A DNA stretch of 64,000 bases from F2B08 sp046260445. GTDB taxonomy: Bacteria; Actinomycetota; Actinomycetes; Actinomycetales; Dermatophilaceae. A model generated the notes under the pieces. That model was not told where the DNA came from, made no database searches, and saw nothing but the letters and a program-made list of their open reading frames with translations. This document shows, in pieces, positions 1 through 8,420 of this stretch (within the stretch, counting starts at the first letter, position 1; each line of letters opens with the position of its first letter). Both the position numbers and the translations under genes were made by a program. Location of the stretch: contig JBHEPF010000127.1 of the NCBI GenBank assembly GCA_046260445.1, forward strand, positions 1-64,000, given 5' to 3'.

Positions 1-152
1 CGGACGACGGCGACGACCACCGCCAGTCCGGCAGCGCTGCTCAGGACCGCGCCGAGAAGACCGACCGCGGCCTGCTGCCCCCGGGGCAGGAGGAGGCAGG
101 CCACGGCAGTGACGACCGGCATGAGCACGGCAGCGGGCAGCAAGGCGCTCAC
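1..152 (-). CDS. mnhD: Na+(cation)/H+ antiporter subunit D, N-terminal fragment
   Basis: The N-terminal ~50 residues of a proton-pumping antiporter subunit (NuoN/MnhD family); the rest lies beyond the left edge. The GTG start at 152 overlaps the mnhC stop in a GTGA junction, the usual coupling in mnh/mrp operons. The visible residues begin MSALLPAAVLMPVVTAVACL, a hydrophobic first helix typical of the family. The call rests on this start and on position after mnhC; the conserved Lys/Glu of the proton channel lie outside the window. Confidence 0.75.
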   Translation of the reverse strand, partial: MSALLPAAVLMPVVTAVACLLLPRGQQAAVGLLGAVLSSAAGLAVVVAVV

Positions 153-481
153 CTCGGGTCCTCCGTCGTGTGGTCGACGCGCCCGGAGCGTGGCCCGGGG
201 TCGCCCTCCTCGTGCTCGCCAGAGCCCACCGCCCCCGCGAGGACCAGTCCGACACCGGTAAACGCGACGGTGATGACGATGCCGGTGAGAGCGAGCGCCT
301 GTGGCACGGCGTCGACGACCTCGGTGCGGACCGACAACCCCACGAGTGCGAGGAGGGTTCCCGCCCCGACGACGTTCATCGCGACCAGGCGGGCGATGAC
401 GTCGGACACCGTGAGCAGTCGCACGACCCCGATCCCCACGAGCAGTGCTGCCAGCCAGAGCGTGAGATCGACGGTCGTCAT
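149..481 (-). CDS. mnhC: Na+/H+ antiporter subunit C (NuoK-like)
   Basis: A 110-residue NuoK-like subunit of the multisubunit cation/proton antiporter. Three hydrophobic segments are visible (about residues 5-22, 30-50 and 60-85), with the family pattern PQALALTGIVI at the third. The length matches MnhC. The ATG at 481 overlaps the stop of the upstream MnhB-type fusion by 4 bp; a longer open frame upstream overlaps that gene and was rejected. The last ~25 residues are a charged hydrophilic tail. Confidence 0.9.
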   Translation of the reverse strand: MTTVDLTLWLAALLVGIGVVRLLTVSDVIARLVAMNVVGAGTLLALVGLSVRTEVVDAVPQALALTGIVITVAFTGVGLVLAGAVGSGEHEEGDPGPRSGRVDHTTEDPR

Positions 482-1449
482 GAGACGTCCTCGCGCTGCC
501 GGTGGGCGGCGGATCCCAGGGCGAGGAAGACCGTCGCCAGGCTGGCGCCGATCGTCACCGCGAGCACCGACTCGAGAGCGAGGATCGTCTGCCCCGCGGC
601 AGGGCCTCGGATCTGCAGCCACGACCCGCCACCCTCCAGGCCGGCACCGGCGACGAGGACGAAGGCAGCGACGCCGGCCGCGAGCGCGACGCGGAGCAGT
701 GGGCGGACGCGCAAGGTGAGGAGACCGCCGAGGTGCAGCAGGATGAGCGTCGCGGCGAGCACAGCGCCGGACTGGAAGGCCCCACCGGGGCGGCCGGACC
801 CGGCGACGAGGACCCACACCGCGAGCAGGAGGAGCAGGGGCGCGACGAGGCGGACGAAGCGGTCGAGGATGAGCCCCGACGGCGCCGGTGTAGCCGGCTC
901 GGCTGGGGCGACCCGAGGCAGGAAGGCGAGCGCGATGGCTGCTGCGGCGAGGAGGACGACCATCTCCATGAGCGTGTCGAGGGAGCGGAAGCTGAGGAGG
1001 ACACCGGTGACCGGGTGGTCGACGCCGGTATCGGCGAGAGCCGACTCCACCGCCCCCCCAAGGCCAGGCCTATCCGGCGCGGCTCCTGCGGTGTCGGCAC
1101 CCCGAGTGAGGCCGAGGCCGACCAGCGCAGCGAGGGCGGCACCGGCGGCCAGGCTCAGGGCCGTGACGGCCGGTCCGCTCGGACGGATGTCGGCGTCACG
1201 GCCGAGGAGTGTGACCGCGGCGACGAAGAGGGCGCCGGTCACGCCTGTGCCGATGGCGGCCTCGGCCAGCGCCACGTCGGGAGCCCCGATGAGAGCCCAG
1301 TAGAGACTGAGCAGCGCTCCGAGGACGAGGAACCCGACGACAGAGGTCATGCGCCGCCGCCCGAAGAGGGCGACTCCCGCGGCGAGGAGCACGGCGGCGG
1401 CGACGGCGACCTCGACCGGACCTGCGGCCCCGCCGATGGTCCCCGTCAT
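478..1449 (-). CDS. DUF4040-MbhE-MnhB fusion subunit of Mrp/Mbh-type antiporter
   Basis: A 323-residue membrane protein joining three units that are often separate. Residues ~10-90 resemble DUF4040/MbhD (the C-terminal part of classical MnhA), with the GAPDVALAEAAIGTG motif. Residues ~140-180 resemble MbhE (FRSLDTLMEMVVLLAAA). Residues ~190-310 resemble MnhB, including GRPGGAFQSGAVLAA. Its start overlaps the mnhG stop by 4 bp and its stop overlaps mnhC. Its role is in the cation/proton antiport complex of the cytoplasmic membrane. The NuoL-like MnhA core is not in the window. Confidence 0.85.
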   Translation of the reverse strand: MTGTIGGAAGPVEVAVAAAVLLAAGVALFGRRRMTSVVGFLVLGALLSLYWALIGAPDVALAEAAIGTGVTGALFVAAVTLLGRDADIRPSGPAVTALSLAAGAALAALVGLGLTRGADTAGAAPDRPGLGGAVESALADTGVDHPVTGVLLSFRSLDTLMEMVVLLAAAAIALAFLPRVAPAEPATPAPSGLILDRFVRLVAPLLLLLAVWVLVAGSGRPGGAFQSGAVLAATLILLHLGGLLTLRVRPLLRVALAAGVAAFVLVAGAGLEGGGSWLQIRGPAAGQTILALESVLAVTIGASLATVFLALGSAAHRQREDVS

Positions 1450-1724
1450 CGAGGGTCCTGCGTCGCGAGCAGATGGGCGCTCGTCGCAGCGGCTGCGAGG
1501 GCGAGCAGCCAGATCAGGACGAGCTTGGCCATGGCGCCTGGTGAGCCCGCCTGGGGAAGGAGAGCGACGATGACGAAGCCCAGGCCGAGGGTGTCGGCCT
1601 TGGCCAGCGCGTGGAGACGCGAGCGGAGGTCGGGCAGGCGGATGAGCCCGACGGTGCCGACCGTGAAGAAGAACGCCCCGGCCGCCGCGGCCAGGATGGT
1701 GACGACGTCACCGAGGTGGCTCAT
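1446..1724 (-). CDS. mnhG: Na+/H+ antiporter subunit G
   Basis: A 92-residue MnhG/MbhC-type membrane subunit. It has three hydrophobic stretches and the family signature around GTVGLIRLPDLRSRLHALAK followed by ADTLG. I use the ATG at 1724, which overlaps the end of mnhF by 17 bp; a longer frame upstream runs into mnhF. A GTG two codons upstream (1730) is an alternative start. The stop overlaps the next gene by 4 bp, so translation is coupled along the operon. Confidence 0.9.
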   Translation of the reverse strand: MSHLGDVVTILAAAAGAFFFTVGTVGLIRLPDLRSRLHALAKADTLGLGFVIVALLPQAGSPGAMAKLVLIWLLALAAAATSAHLLATQDPR

Positions 1725-1995
1725 CGACACCCCTGACCCTGTCGTGCTCGGCCCGCAGTCTCGCAACGACGACCAGGGTAGCGAGAGCGACGATGGTGAG
1801 TGCCACATCGCGCAGTGCGGGGGTCCCGGTCAGGACGGAGGCTGTCGCGAGAGCTGCGGCCCCGGTCGTGCCGGCCAGCAGGACCCCGGTGATGCGGTCC
1901 CGGCCGCCGGGTCCGAGGAGTACCCGGGTCAGCGCGACGACCACGTTGGCCACGAGGACGACGAGCAGCACCGTGAGGACCGCGGACACGCTCAC
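1708..1995 (-). CDS. mnhF: Na+/H+ antiporter subunit F
   Basis: A 95-residue MnhF/MbhB-type subunit with three hydrophobic segments and the conserved RVLLGPGGRDRITGVLL region. It is the first gene of the operon on this strand. No mnhE precedes it, because the region upstream is a 167-bp divergent intergenic stretch. The GTG at 1995 fits the family N-terminus. Confidence 0.9.
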   Translation of the reverse strand: MSVSAVLTVLLVVLVANVVVALTRVLLGPGGRDRITGVLLAGTTGAAALATASVLTGTPALRDVALTIVALATLVVVARLRAEHDRVRGVDEPPR

Positions 1996-2162
1996 GGTCT
2001 CGTTCCCCGCCGCTCGAACGAGGAAACCGGCCGCATCCGTTCAGTCTAGGTAGGCGGGGTGACCCCGACCTCGCCCGGGACGAGGGTCACAGGCCGCGGA
2101 TCGGCCCTGGTGAGCTCCGGGCTCGGTACCCTCACCTCACCGAAGGATGAGAGGAGCGTGGC

Positions 2163-3650
2163 ATGCGTGAGTACGCGCAGGACCTCCTGCGGCGACTCCG
2201 TGACGCTCTTCTCAGCCTCGTTCCCATCGTCGCGATCGTCGCCGCCTTCCAGGCCTTTGTGATCGGAGAGGTTCCCCCCAACCTCACCACACTGGTCGTC
2301 GGGATGCTCGTCGTGGCGGTCGGCATCGCTGTCTTCCTCCAGGGGCTCGATCTCAGCGTCTTTCCCCTCGGCCGCAGCCTCGCCTCACAGTTCACCCGAC
2401 GACGGGCGCTGGGCGCCCTGCTCGCCTTCGGGTTCTGCATCGGGGCGGCCGCGGTCATCGCCGAGCCCGCACTCATCGCTGTGGCAGACCAGGCCGAGAT
2501 CGTCAGCGCCGGACGTATCGACGCACTCACCCTGCGGATCCTCATCGCCGTCTCGGTCGGCGCCGTCATCGTCCTGGGCATCGTGCGCGCAGTAGTCGGC
2601 TGGCGCATCCACTGGTTCGTCATCATCGGCTACCTCATCGTCATCCTCGTGACCTACCTCGCCCCTCCCGAGGTCGTGGGCCTCGCCTACGACTCGGGGG
2701 GAGTGACGACGAACATCGTCACCGTCCCGCTCATCGCAGCGATCGGCCTGGGGCTGGCCGGCTCCCTCCAGGGCCGCACCGCGCTGCTGCACGGGTTCGG
2801 ACTCGTCGCGCTCGCCGTCATGGTCCCGATGGTCACCGTGCAGATCTACGGCATGCTCGTCTACCGCCGTCCGCCCCCAGCCCCTCTCGAGCCGGTCACG
2901 GCGGCGTCGGTCGAACCGGTCGAGATCGAGGGGTTCCTCGACCTCCTCGGCGGACTGGCCGGGATGCTGGGGGATGTCGCGCTGCTGGTGCTCGTCGTCC
3001 TCGGCTTCCAGCTGTTGGTCCTACGGCGAGGCGTTCCCCGGCCGGCGCGGGTGACCGTCGGCTTCGTCCTCGTCCTCCTGGGTCTCTATGCCTTCGTCGT
3101 CGGGCTGAAGATGGGACTGCTGCCGCTCGGGACGTTGCTGGCTGAGCAGCTCATCGCCCGCGACATGCCGGTCCTGATCCTGCTGTTCGCCTTCCTCATC
3201 GGCTTCGCCACCACGCTCGCCGAGCCGGCTCTGGTGGCCATCGGCGCCCAGGCCCAGCAGGCCGCCCCGGGCCGTGTGCGCGCCGGCACCATCCGATTCA
3301 TCGTGGCGATCGGCGTCGGCGTCGGCATCACGGTCGGGGTCTATCGGATCCTCGCCGGCGATCCGCTCCACGTCTACGTGATCGTGGGGTACTCGCTCGC
3401 CATCGGGCTGACGCTTCTTGCGCCGGCAACGATCGTCGCACTCGCGTTCGACCTGGGCGGCGTGACCACCTCCGAGATCACCGTGCCCGTCGTCACCGCC
3501 CTGGGCATCGGCCTGGCCCTGGGGGTCGAGGGGCGCGACCCGCTCATCGACGGGTTCGGCCTCATCGCGTTCGCGTCGCTCTTCCCCGTCGTCACCGTCC
3601 TCAGCTACGCCATCATCCAAGATCGTCTATATCGGAGGAGAGCTCGATGA
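2163..3650 (+). CDS. DUF1538 family membrane protein with two internal repeats
   Basis: A 495-residue polytopic protein made of two homologous halves (about residues 10-240 and 265-490). Each half carries an EPAL...QA motif and a GGVTT motif (YDSGGVTTN and FDLGGVTTSEITVP), the DUF1538 signature. The internal duplication suggests an inverted or parallel-repeat transporter fold. The ATG follows GAGGAG by 6 nt. The stop overlaps the next gene by 4 bp, and that gene encodes a P-II-like protein, so this is probably a permease whose activity or expression is sensed by P-II and CBS partners. The substrate is unknown. Confidence 0.85.
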   Translation: MREYAQDLLRRLRDALLSLVPIVAIVAAFQAFVIGEVPPNLTTLVVGMLVVAVGIAVFLQGLDLSVFPLGRSLASQFTRRRALGALLAFGFCIGAAAVIAEPALIAVADQAEIVSAGRIDALTLRILIAVSVGAVIVLGIVRAVVGWRIHWFVIIGYLIVILVTYLAPPEVVGLAYDSGGVTTNIVTVPLIAAIGLGLAGSLQGRTALLHGFGLVALAVMVPMVTVQIYGMLVYRRPPPAPLEPVTAASVEPVEIEGFLDLLGGLAGMLGDVALLVLVVLGFQLLVLRRGVPRPARVTVGFVLVLLGLYAFVVGLKMGLLPLGTLLAEQLIARDMPVLILLFAFLIGFATTLAEPALVAIGAQAQQAAPGRVRAGTIRFIVAIGVGVGITVGVYRILAGDPLHVYVIVGYSLAIGLTLLAPATIVALAFDLGGVTTSEITVPVVTALGIGLALGVEGRDPLIDGFGLIAFASLFPVVTVLSYAIIQDRLYRRRAR

Positions 3651-3997
3651 GATTCGTCGTCGTCGTCGTCATCACGCCGGAAGAACTCGAGGAAGAGGCG
3701 GTGACGCGTGCTCAGGCCGAGGGCGCGGGTGGCGTCACGGTCCTCGCGGGCAAGGGGCAGGGTGTCGCGGCCCGCAAGACCTTCTTCGGACTGACCTTCG
3801 AGGGGTCGCAGAGTGTCCTCGTCATGGTCGTGGCCCGACACGTCGCCATGGGCATCCTCAAGGCCATGCGCGAACTGTTGGTCGATGGCGAGGACTCCCA
3901 GGGTCTGGCCTTCAGTCTCCCCGTCGAGCATGTCGCAGGACTCGACATGGAACAGGTACTCACATTCGACAAACGGCTCAACCGGAAGGAAGGGTGA
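3647..3997 (+). CDS. P-II-like regulatory protein
   Basis: A 116-residue protein with the P-II family fold pattern: an N-terminal beta strand, a putative T-loop region rich in Gly/Val (residues ~25-50, GAGGVTVLAGKGQG), and a C-terminal strand. It lacks the classical GlnB T-loop tyrosine motif, so it is a divergent P-II-like trimer candidate. It is translationally coupled to the DUF1538 gene upstream and the CBS gene downstream. By analogy with GlnK-AmtB it may bind a nucleotide and gate the transporter; that is inference. Confidence 0.75.
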   Translation: MRFVVVVVITPEELEEEAVTRAQAEGAGGVTVLAGKGQGVAARKTFFGLTFEGSQSVLVMVVARHVAMGILKAMRELLVDGEDSQGLAFSLPVEHVAGLDMEQVLTFDKRLNRKEG

Positions 3998-4002
3998 CAC
4001 CT

Positions 4003-4422
4003 ATGCTCACTGTCGCCGATGTCATGATCACCGACGTATACCGGGTCTCTCCCTTCGCGACCCTGCGCGAGGCCCTGCTCATGATGGGCGAGCGCAAGGT
4101 CAAGAGCCTCGTCGTCGACCGTCGCGACGAGCACGACGCCTTCGGCCTCCTGTCGTACTCGCACATCCTGCGGACCATCGTGGCTGAGGAGGGCGACATC
4201 GACCTCATCAACGTCTACGACGTGGCCCTCACACCGATCATCACGGTCTCACCGGAGCTCTCGGTGCGCAACGCGGCGGCCATGATGGATCGCTACATCC
4301 TCAACCGTCTCGTGGTCACGCGCCAGAACGTCATCATCGGGCTGGTGACGATGAACGACATCGTGGCACGGATCATCGCCGACCTCGACGAGGGTCAGCG
4401 CGTTCCGCTCTCCCTCGGATAG
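4003..4422 (+). CDS. CBS domain pair protein
   Basis: A 139-residue protein consisting almost only of two CBS motifs (residues ~5-60 and ~75-132); VADVMITDVYRVSP opens the first and LTPIITVSPELSVRNAA the second. CBS pairs bind adenine nucleotides and regulate transporters or enzymes. I choose the ATG at 4003 because AAGGAAGG lies about 10 nt upstream; a GTG at 3994 overlapping the previous stop is the alternative. The 3' end overlaps the convergent Gfo/Idh gene by 28 bp. Confidence 0.9.
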   Translation: MLTVADVMITDVYRVSPFATLREALLMMGERKVKSLVVDRRDEHDAFGLLSYSHILRTIVAEEGDIDLINVYDVALTPIITVSPELSVRNAAAMMDRYILNRLVVTRQNVIIGLVTMNDIVARIIADLDEGQRVPLSLG

Positions 4423-5441
4423 ACGACACCGATCTCCGCGCGGGCCGCGTCGAGCAGGGCCATGACCCGTCGTGACGCCTCGTGCGGCATCGACTCGGGC
4501 TCACGACCGCCGGCGGCCAGGACGCGCGCGAACTCCGCCGCCTCATAGGCGAACCCGTGCTCGTGGGTCGTGGCGGGGGGCATGATCTCGTCGATCAGGG
4601 AGCCGTCGGGCGCCACAAGCCGGAGGGTCGTCGGGGCATAGAAGCGTCCGGCCAGCTCGAGCCTGGCCTCGGTGCCGACCACCTGCGCAGTGCAGGCCGT
4701 GGACGCGGCCATGGTGGACCAGGCGCGTGCCAGCGTCCCCGACTCGGACCGGGCGACGAGGTGGGCGCTCGCATCGACACCGGCCTCGGTGAGGGTTCCT
4801 GTGATGGAGAGGTCATGCAGTGGACCGAGGACCATGTCGAGGAAGGAGACCGGGTAGACGCCGAGGTCGAGCAACGACCCGCCGGCGAGGGCGGGATCGG
4901 CGAGACGTCGCGGACCGTCGGGCCACAGCCGCTGGCCGTGGTCGGCGTCGACGATGACGAGGTCCCCGAGCACTCCCGCAGCGACGGTGCGTCGAACCAC
5001 GTCGTAGTGCGGGAGGTAGCGGCTCCACATCGCCTCGGCGACGAGCAACCCGGCATCGCGGCCGGCGGCGAGGACCTCGTCAACCTCGGCGAGATTGCGG
5101 GCGAAGGCCTTCTCGACGAGCACCGGCTTGCCGGCCGCGAGCGCGAGCAGCGCATGGTCGCGGTGCTCGCTGTGGGGGGAGGCGATGTAGACCGCGTCGA
5201 CGCGGTCGTCGGCGACCATCTCGGCATAGGACCCGTAGGCCGCGGGGATCGCGTGTCGGGTCGCGAACGCGACGGCGCGATCCAGCGAACGTGACCCGAC
5301 CGCCACCACGGTCGAGCGGCTCCCCTCCGCCACTGCGGCGGCGAACACAGCGGCGATGCCGCCCGGAGCGAGGATCCCCCACTGGATGGCGGGGGCATCC
5401 GTGGGGTCCGGCACTCTCGACGGGTGCAGGACGGGTGACAT
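4395..5441 (-). CDS. Gfo/Idh/MocA family oxidoreductase
   Basis: A 348-residue NAD(P)-dependent oxidoreductase. An N-terminal Rossmann domain (residues ~18-140) carries the IQWGILAPGGIA nucleotide-binding turn and the family sequence VYIASPHSEHRDHALLALAA, followed by GKPVLVEKAFA with the catalytic-site Lys. The C-terminal half is the typical beta-sheet substrate domain. The substrate, probably a sugar or cyclitol, cannot be read. The transcript is probably leaderless, since a TAGGGT -10 sits 6 nt before the ATG. Confidence 0.9.
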   Translation of the reverse strand: MSPVLHPSRVPDPTDAPAIQWGILAPGGIAAVFAAAVAEGSRSTVVAVGSRSLDRAVAFATRHAIPAAYGSYAEMVADDRVDAVYIASPHSEHRDHALLALAAGKPVLVEKAFARNLAEVDEVLAAGRDAGLLVAEAMWSRYLPHYDVVRRTVAAGVLGDLVIVDADHGQRLWPDGPRRLADPALAGGSLLDLGVYPVSFLDMVLGPLHDLSITGTLTEAGVDASAHLVARSESGTLARAWSTMAASTACTAQVVGTEARLELAGRFYAPTTLRLVAPDGSLIDEIMPPATTHEHGFAYEAAEFARVLAAGGREPESMPHEASRRVMALLDAARAEIGVVYPRESGTR

Positions 5442-5447
5442 ACCTCG

Positions 5448-5453
5448 ACCCTA
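5448..5453 (-). promoter_or_regulatory. Leaderless-type -10 element for the Gfo/Idh gene
   Basis: TAGGGT on the minus strand ends 6 nt before the ATG at 5441, which would place the transcription start at or next to the start codon. No Shine-Dalgarno site precedes the ATG. No clear -35 is visible. Confidence 0.45.
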
Positions 5454-5454
5454 G

Positions 5455-6300
5455 TCAGGTCGAGGTGGCTGTGGCGACGAGGTCGGCGAAGAGCGACTCG
5501 ACATCGACCTCCAGGCCGCGAGCGGTGAACCATCGGCAGATCGTCACGCAGTCGCGGTGGAGGAAGTCGAAGCCCTGCGGGTTGCCGATGATGTCGACGA
5601 TCTGCGGCCAGTCGATGAGGACGATCCGGTCGCCGTCGAGCAGGACGTTGTAGGCGGACAGGTCGCCGTGCGCCCAGCCACGGCGCGACAGGGCGACGAG
5701 GGCGTCCCGCAGCTGGTCATACAGGTCCGCAAGCAACTTCGGGGACGGCCGGGTCCCTGCCAGCCGGGGCGCGGCGACGCCGTCCGCGGTCCCGATGAAC
5801 TCGATGAGCATCTCATTGCCGTCGAGCTGGACGGGATACGGGACAGGCACGCCGAGGGGGTGCAGCTCGCAGAGGGCGTGGAACTCTGCTCCGGCCCACT
5901 GGAGCGACACGAGCTCCTTGCCGAACTCGGTGCGCCGTGCCATCGCCCGCATCTCGCGGCTGCGGCGGACACGGCGACCCTCGAGATAGCCGGCATCGCG
6001 GTGGAAGAGCCGGTGCTGGTTCGTGCGGAACCTCTTGGCGGCCATGAGGACGTCGAGCGCAGGCGCTTCGGTGCCGTCGGGCACAAACCGTCGGACGACG
6101 TGGACGTCGGCCTCCTTGCCGGTCTTGAGGACGCCGAGGTCGGCGTCGACGGCGCCGAGAGCGGTGATGACCCAGTCGGGTCGGGGGGTGGGTCCGTGCT
6201 GGGCGCCGTCCCAGGTGGACCAGCGCTCGCCCTCGGGCGGTGCGTCAGGGAAGGAGTCGAGCGCATACAGCTCGCTCGACGGGGAGTCGGGGGAAGTCAC
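5455..6300 (-). CDS. RIO1-family serine protein kinase
   Basis: A 281-residue RIO-type atypical kinase. It shows the N-terminal GVLKTGKEADVHV nucleotide-binding stretch, the catalytic loop WAHGDLSAYNVLL (Asp and Asn present) and the metal-binding VLIDWPQIVD. RIO kinases in Actinobacteria are single soluble proteins of poorly known target. It lies only 13 bp from the start of the Gfo/Idh gene downstream. The 276-bp region upstream separates it from a divergent acyl-CoA dehydrogenase. Confidence 0.9.
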   Translation of the reverse strand: MTSPDSPSSELYALDSFPDAPPEGERWSTWDGAQHGPTPRPDWVITALGAVDADLGVLKTGKEADVHVVRRFVPDGTEAPALDVLMAAKRFRTNQHRLFHRDAGYLEGRRVRRSREMRAMARRTEFGKELVSLQWAGAEFHALCELHPLGVPVPYPVQLDGNEMLIEFIGTADGVAAPRLAGTRPSPKLLADLYDQLRDALVALSRRGWAHGDLSAYNVLLDGDRIVLIDWPQIVDIIGNPQGFDFLHRDCVTICRWFTARGLEVDVESLFADLVATATST

Positions 6301-6576
6301 GGTGGGGGATCTCCATCGGGTGGGATGAGTGGGTGCGGGTGCGTGTGGGGTCCTCCGCGGCCATGGTCGTCCTCCCTCCGTGCGTCACATCGGCGACGCG
6401 GTCCGCGCGCCGATGCCAGTGTGATCCACGAGCCCGGCGGCGTGCCACCGAATTTCCGCGCCGTCCGGCATCGGTCGGGGTGGGGCGACTCACACCGGGT
6501 CCGGGTGTCGGCGGGAGACGCGCGGACGGCATACTCGACATCAGAACCGACACCACTGAAAAGGCGGCGATGACGC

Positions 6577-7782
6577 ATGTCCCGACTCCAGACCACCGAC
6601 GGCCTCACCGAGGAGCAGACGGAGCTCATCAAGCTCGTCCGTGAGTTCGTCAACGAGCAGATCCTGCCCGTGGCGACCGAGCTCGAGCACAAGGACGAGT
6701 ACCCGACGGACATCGTCGAGGGCATGAAGGAGATGGGGATCTTCGGGCTGATGATCCCCGAGGAGTACGGCGGTCTCGGCGAGTCGCTCCTGACGTATGC
6801 GCTGGTCGTGGAGGAGATCGCCCGCGGCTGGATGTCGGTGTCGGGCATCATCAACACCCACTTCATCGTCGCCTACATGGTCATCCAGCACGGCACCGAG
6901 GAACAGAAGCAGCACTATCTGCCCAAGATGGCGACGGGGGAGATCCGTGGCGCGTTCTCGATGAGCGAGCCGGGGATGGGCTCGGACGTGGCGGCCATCA
7001 AGTCCAAAGCCGTCAGGCAGAGTGAGGACTCCGACGAGTGGGTCATCGACGGCCAGAAGATGTGGCTGACCAACGGCGGCTCGGCCAACCTCGTCGCCGT
7101 GCTCGTCAAGACCGACCTCGGCGAGAAGAGCGTCTACAAGAACATGACGACGTTCCTCATCGACAAGGAGTCCGGCTTCGGTGAGACCGCGCAGGGGGTG
7201 ACCGTGCCCGGCAAGATCGAGAAGATGGGCTACAAGGGCGTCGACACGACCGAGCTCATCTTCACCGGTCACCGGACCACCAGCGCCCAGATCCTCGGCG
7301 GCGTCCCCGGCAAGGGTTTCTACCAGATGATGGACGGCGTCGAGGTCGGTCGCGTCAACGTCGCCGCCCGCGCCTGCGGCCTGGCCCGGCGCGCCTTCGA
7401 GCTCGGCATCCAGTACTCCCAGCAGCGCGAGACCTTCGGCAAGAAGATCGCCGAGCACCAGGGCATCCTCTTCCGACTCGCCGACATGGCGACCAGGGTC
7501 GAGGCCAGCCACCAGATGATGGTCAAAGCGGCCCGGCTCAAGGACGCCGGACAGCGCAACGACCTGGAGTCCGGGATGGCGAAGTACCTGGCCTCCGAGA
7601 ACTGCGCCAACGTCGTCGAGCAGTCGTTCCGGATCCACGGCGGCTACGGGTACTCCAAGGAGTACGAGATCGAGCGGCTCTACCGTGAGGCACCGATGCT
7701 CCTCATCGGCGAGGGCACCGCGGAGATCCAGAAGATGATCATCGGCCGGCGACTGCTCGAGGACTACGCGCTCAAGGGCTGA
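6577..7782 (+). CDS. Acyl-CoA dehydrogenase
   Basis: A 401-residue FAD enzyme that introduces an alpha,beta double bond into acyl-CoA. It has the N-terminal helical domain, the FAD/substrate loop AFSMSEPGMGSDVAAIKS, and the C-terminal signatures RINVAARAC-like (RVNVAARACG) and IHGGYGYSKEYEIERLYRE. The catalytic base is probably the Glu in GEGTAEIQ near the C-terminus. No fatty-acid genes flank it, so chain length cannot be judged. It is divergent from the RIO kinase. Confidence 0.92.
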   Translation: MSRLQTTDGLTEEQTELIKLVREFVNEQILPVATELEHKDEYPTDIVEGMKEMGIFGLMIPEEYGGLGESLLTYALVVEEIARGWMSVSGIINTHFIVAYMVIQHGTEEQKQHYLPKMATGEIRGAFSMSEPGMGSDVAAIKSKAVRQSEDSDEWVIDGQKMWLTNGGSANLVAVLVKTDLGEKSVYKNMTTFLIDKESGFGETAQGVTVPGKIEKMGYKGVDTTELIFTGHRTTSAQILGGVPGKGFYQMMDGVEVGRVNVAARACGLARRAFELGIQYSQQRETFGKKIAEHQGILFRLADMATRVEASHQMMVKAARLKDAGQRNDLESGMAKYLASENCANVVEQSFRIHGGYGYSKEYEIERLYREAPMLLIGEGTAEIQKMIIGRRLLEDYALKG

Positions 7783-7829
7783 TCTCCTCCGTCATCTGCC
7801 GCCTCGGCGCTGCGTGAGACGATGGAGGC

Positions 7830-8420
7830 ATGAGCATGTCGACACCCGCCGGCCGGGTTCCGCAGAGCCGGCTGAACCTCGAGTACCCCATGTCCCTCGG
7901 GGTCTTCGACACCTATGACGAGGCGCAGAAGGCGGTCGACTACCTCTCCGACAAGGAGTTCCCGGTCGAGAACGTCCTCATCGTCGGCACCGACCTCAAG
8001 CAGCTCGAGCGGGTGACCGGCCGGTTGACCCGGTCCAAGGTGGCTGCGGGCGGCGCGGTCTCGGGGGCGTGGCTCGGTGCGTTCGTCGGGCTCGTCTTCG
8101 CGCTCTTCGCCCAGGACGGCTTCGCGCTCATCCGCGTCGCGATGACGATGGCGTTCGGCGCCCTGTTCGGGTTGATCTGGGCGCTCGTCGGATATCAGGT
8201 CACCGGTGGCAACCGTGACTTCATGTCGATCTCGCAGGTCGTCGCGACCCGTTATGAGGTGCTCACGGAGCACAAGCACGCCGCTCGGGCGAGGGAGCTG
8301 CTCATCGAGATGGATCCGATGCGGGCGGCGCAGGAGCAGGCTCAGCGGGCCCGCGAGGCGGCGCTCCGAGCCGCAACCCAGCAGCGCACCGAGCCTCCGA
8401 CGACCTCGTCCCCCTCGTGA
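7830..8420 (+). CDS. General stress protein (YflT-like) with two membrane segments
   Basis: A 196-residue protein of the heat-induced/general stress family. Residues ~20-65 form the conserved domain (GVFDTYDEAQKAVDYLSD, FPVENVLIVGTDL). Two glycine-rich hydrophobic segments follow (about residues 70-92 and 98-118). A charged Ala/Gln-rich tail predicted helical ends the protein. The stop overlaps the start of the deacetylase gene by 4 bp. The physiological role is unknown. Confidence 0.85.
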   Translation: MSMSTPAGRVPQSRLNLEYPMSLGVFDTYDEAQKAVDYLSDKEFPVENVLIVGTDLKQLERVTGRLTRSKVAAGGAVSGAWLGAFVGLVFALFAQDGFALIRVAMTMAFGALFGLIWALVGYQVTGGNRDFMSISQVVATRYEVLTEHKHAARARELLIEMDPMRAAQEQAQRAREAALRAATQQRTEPPTTSSPS

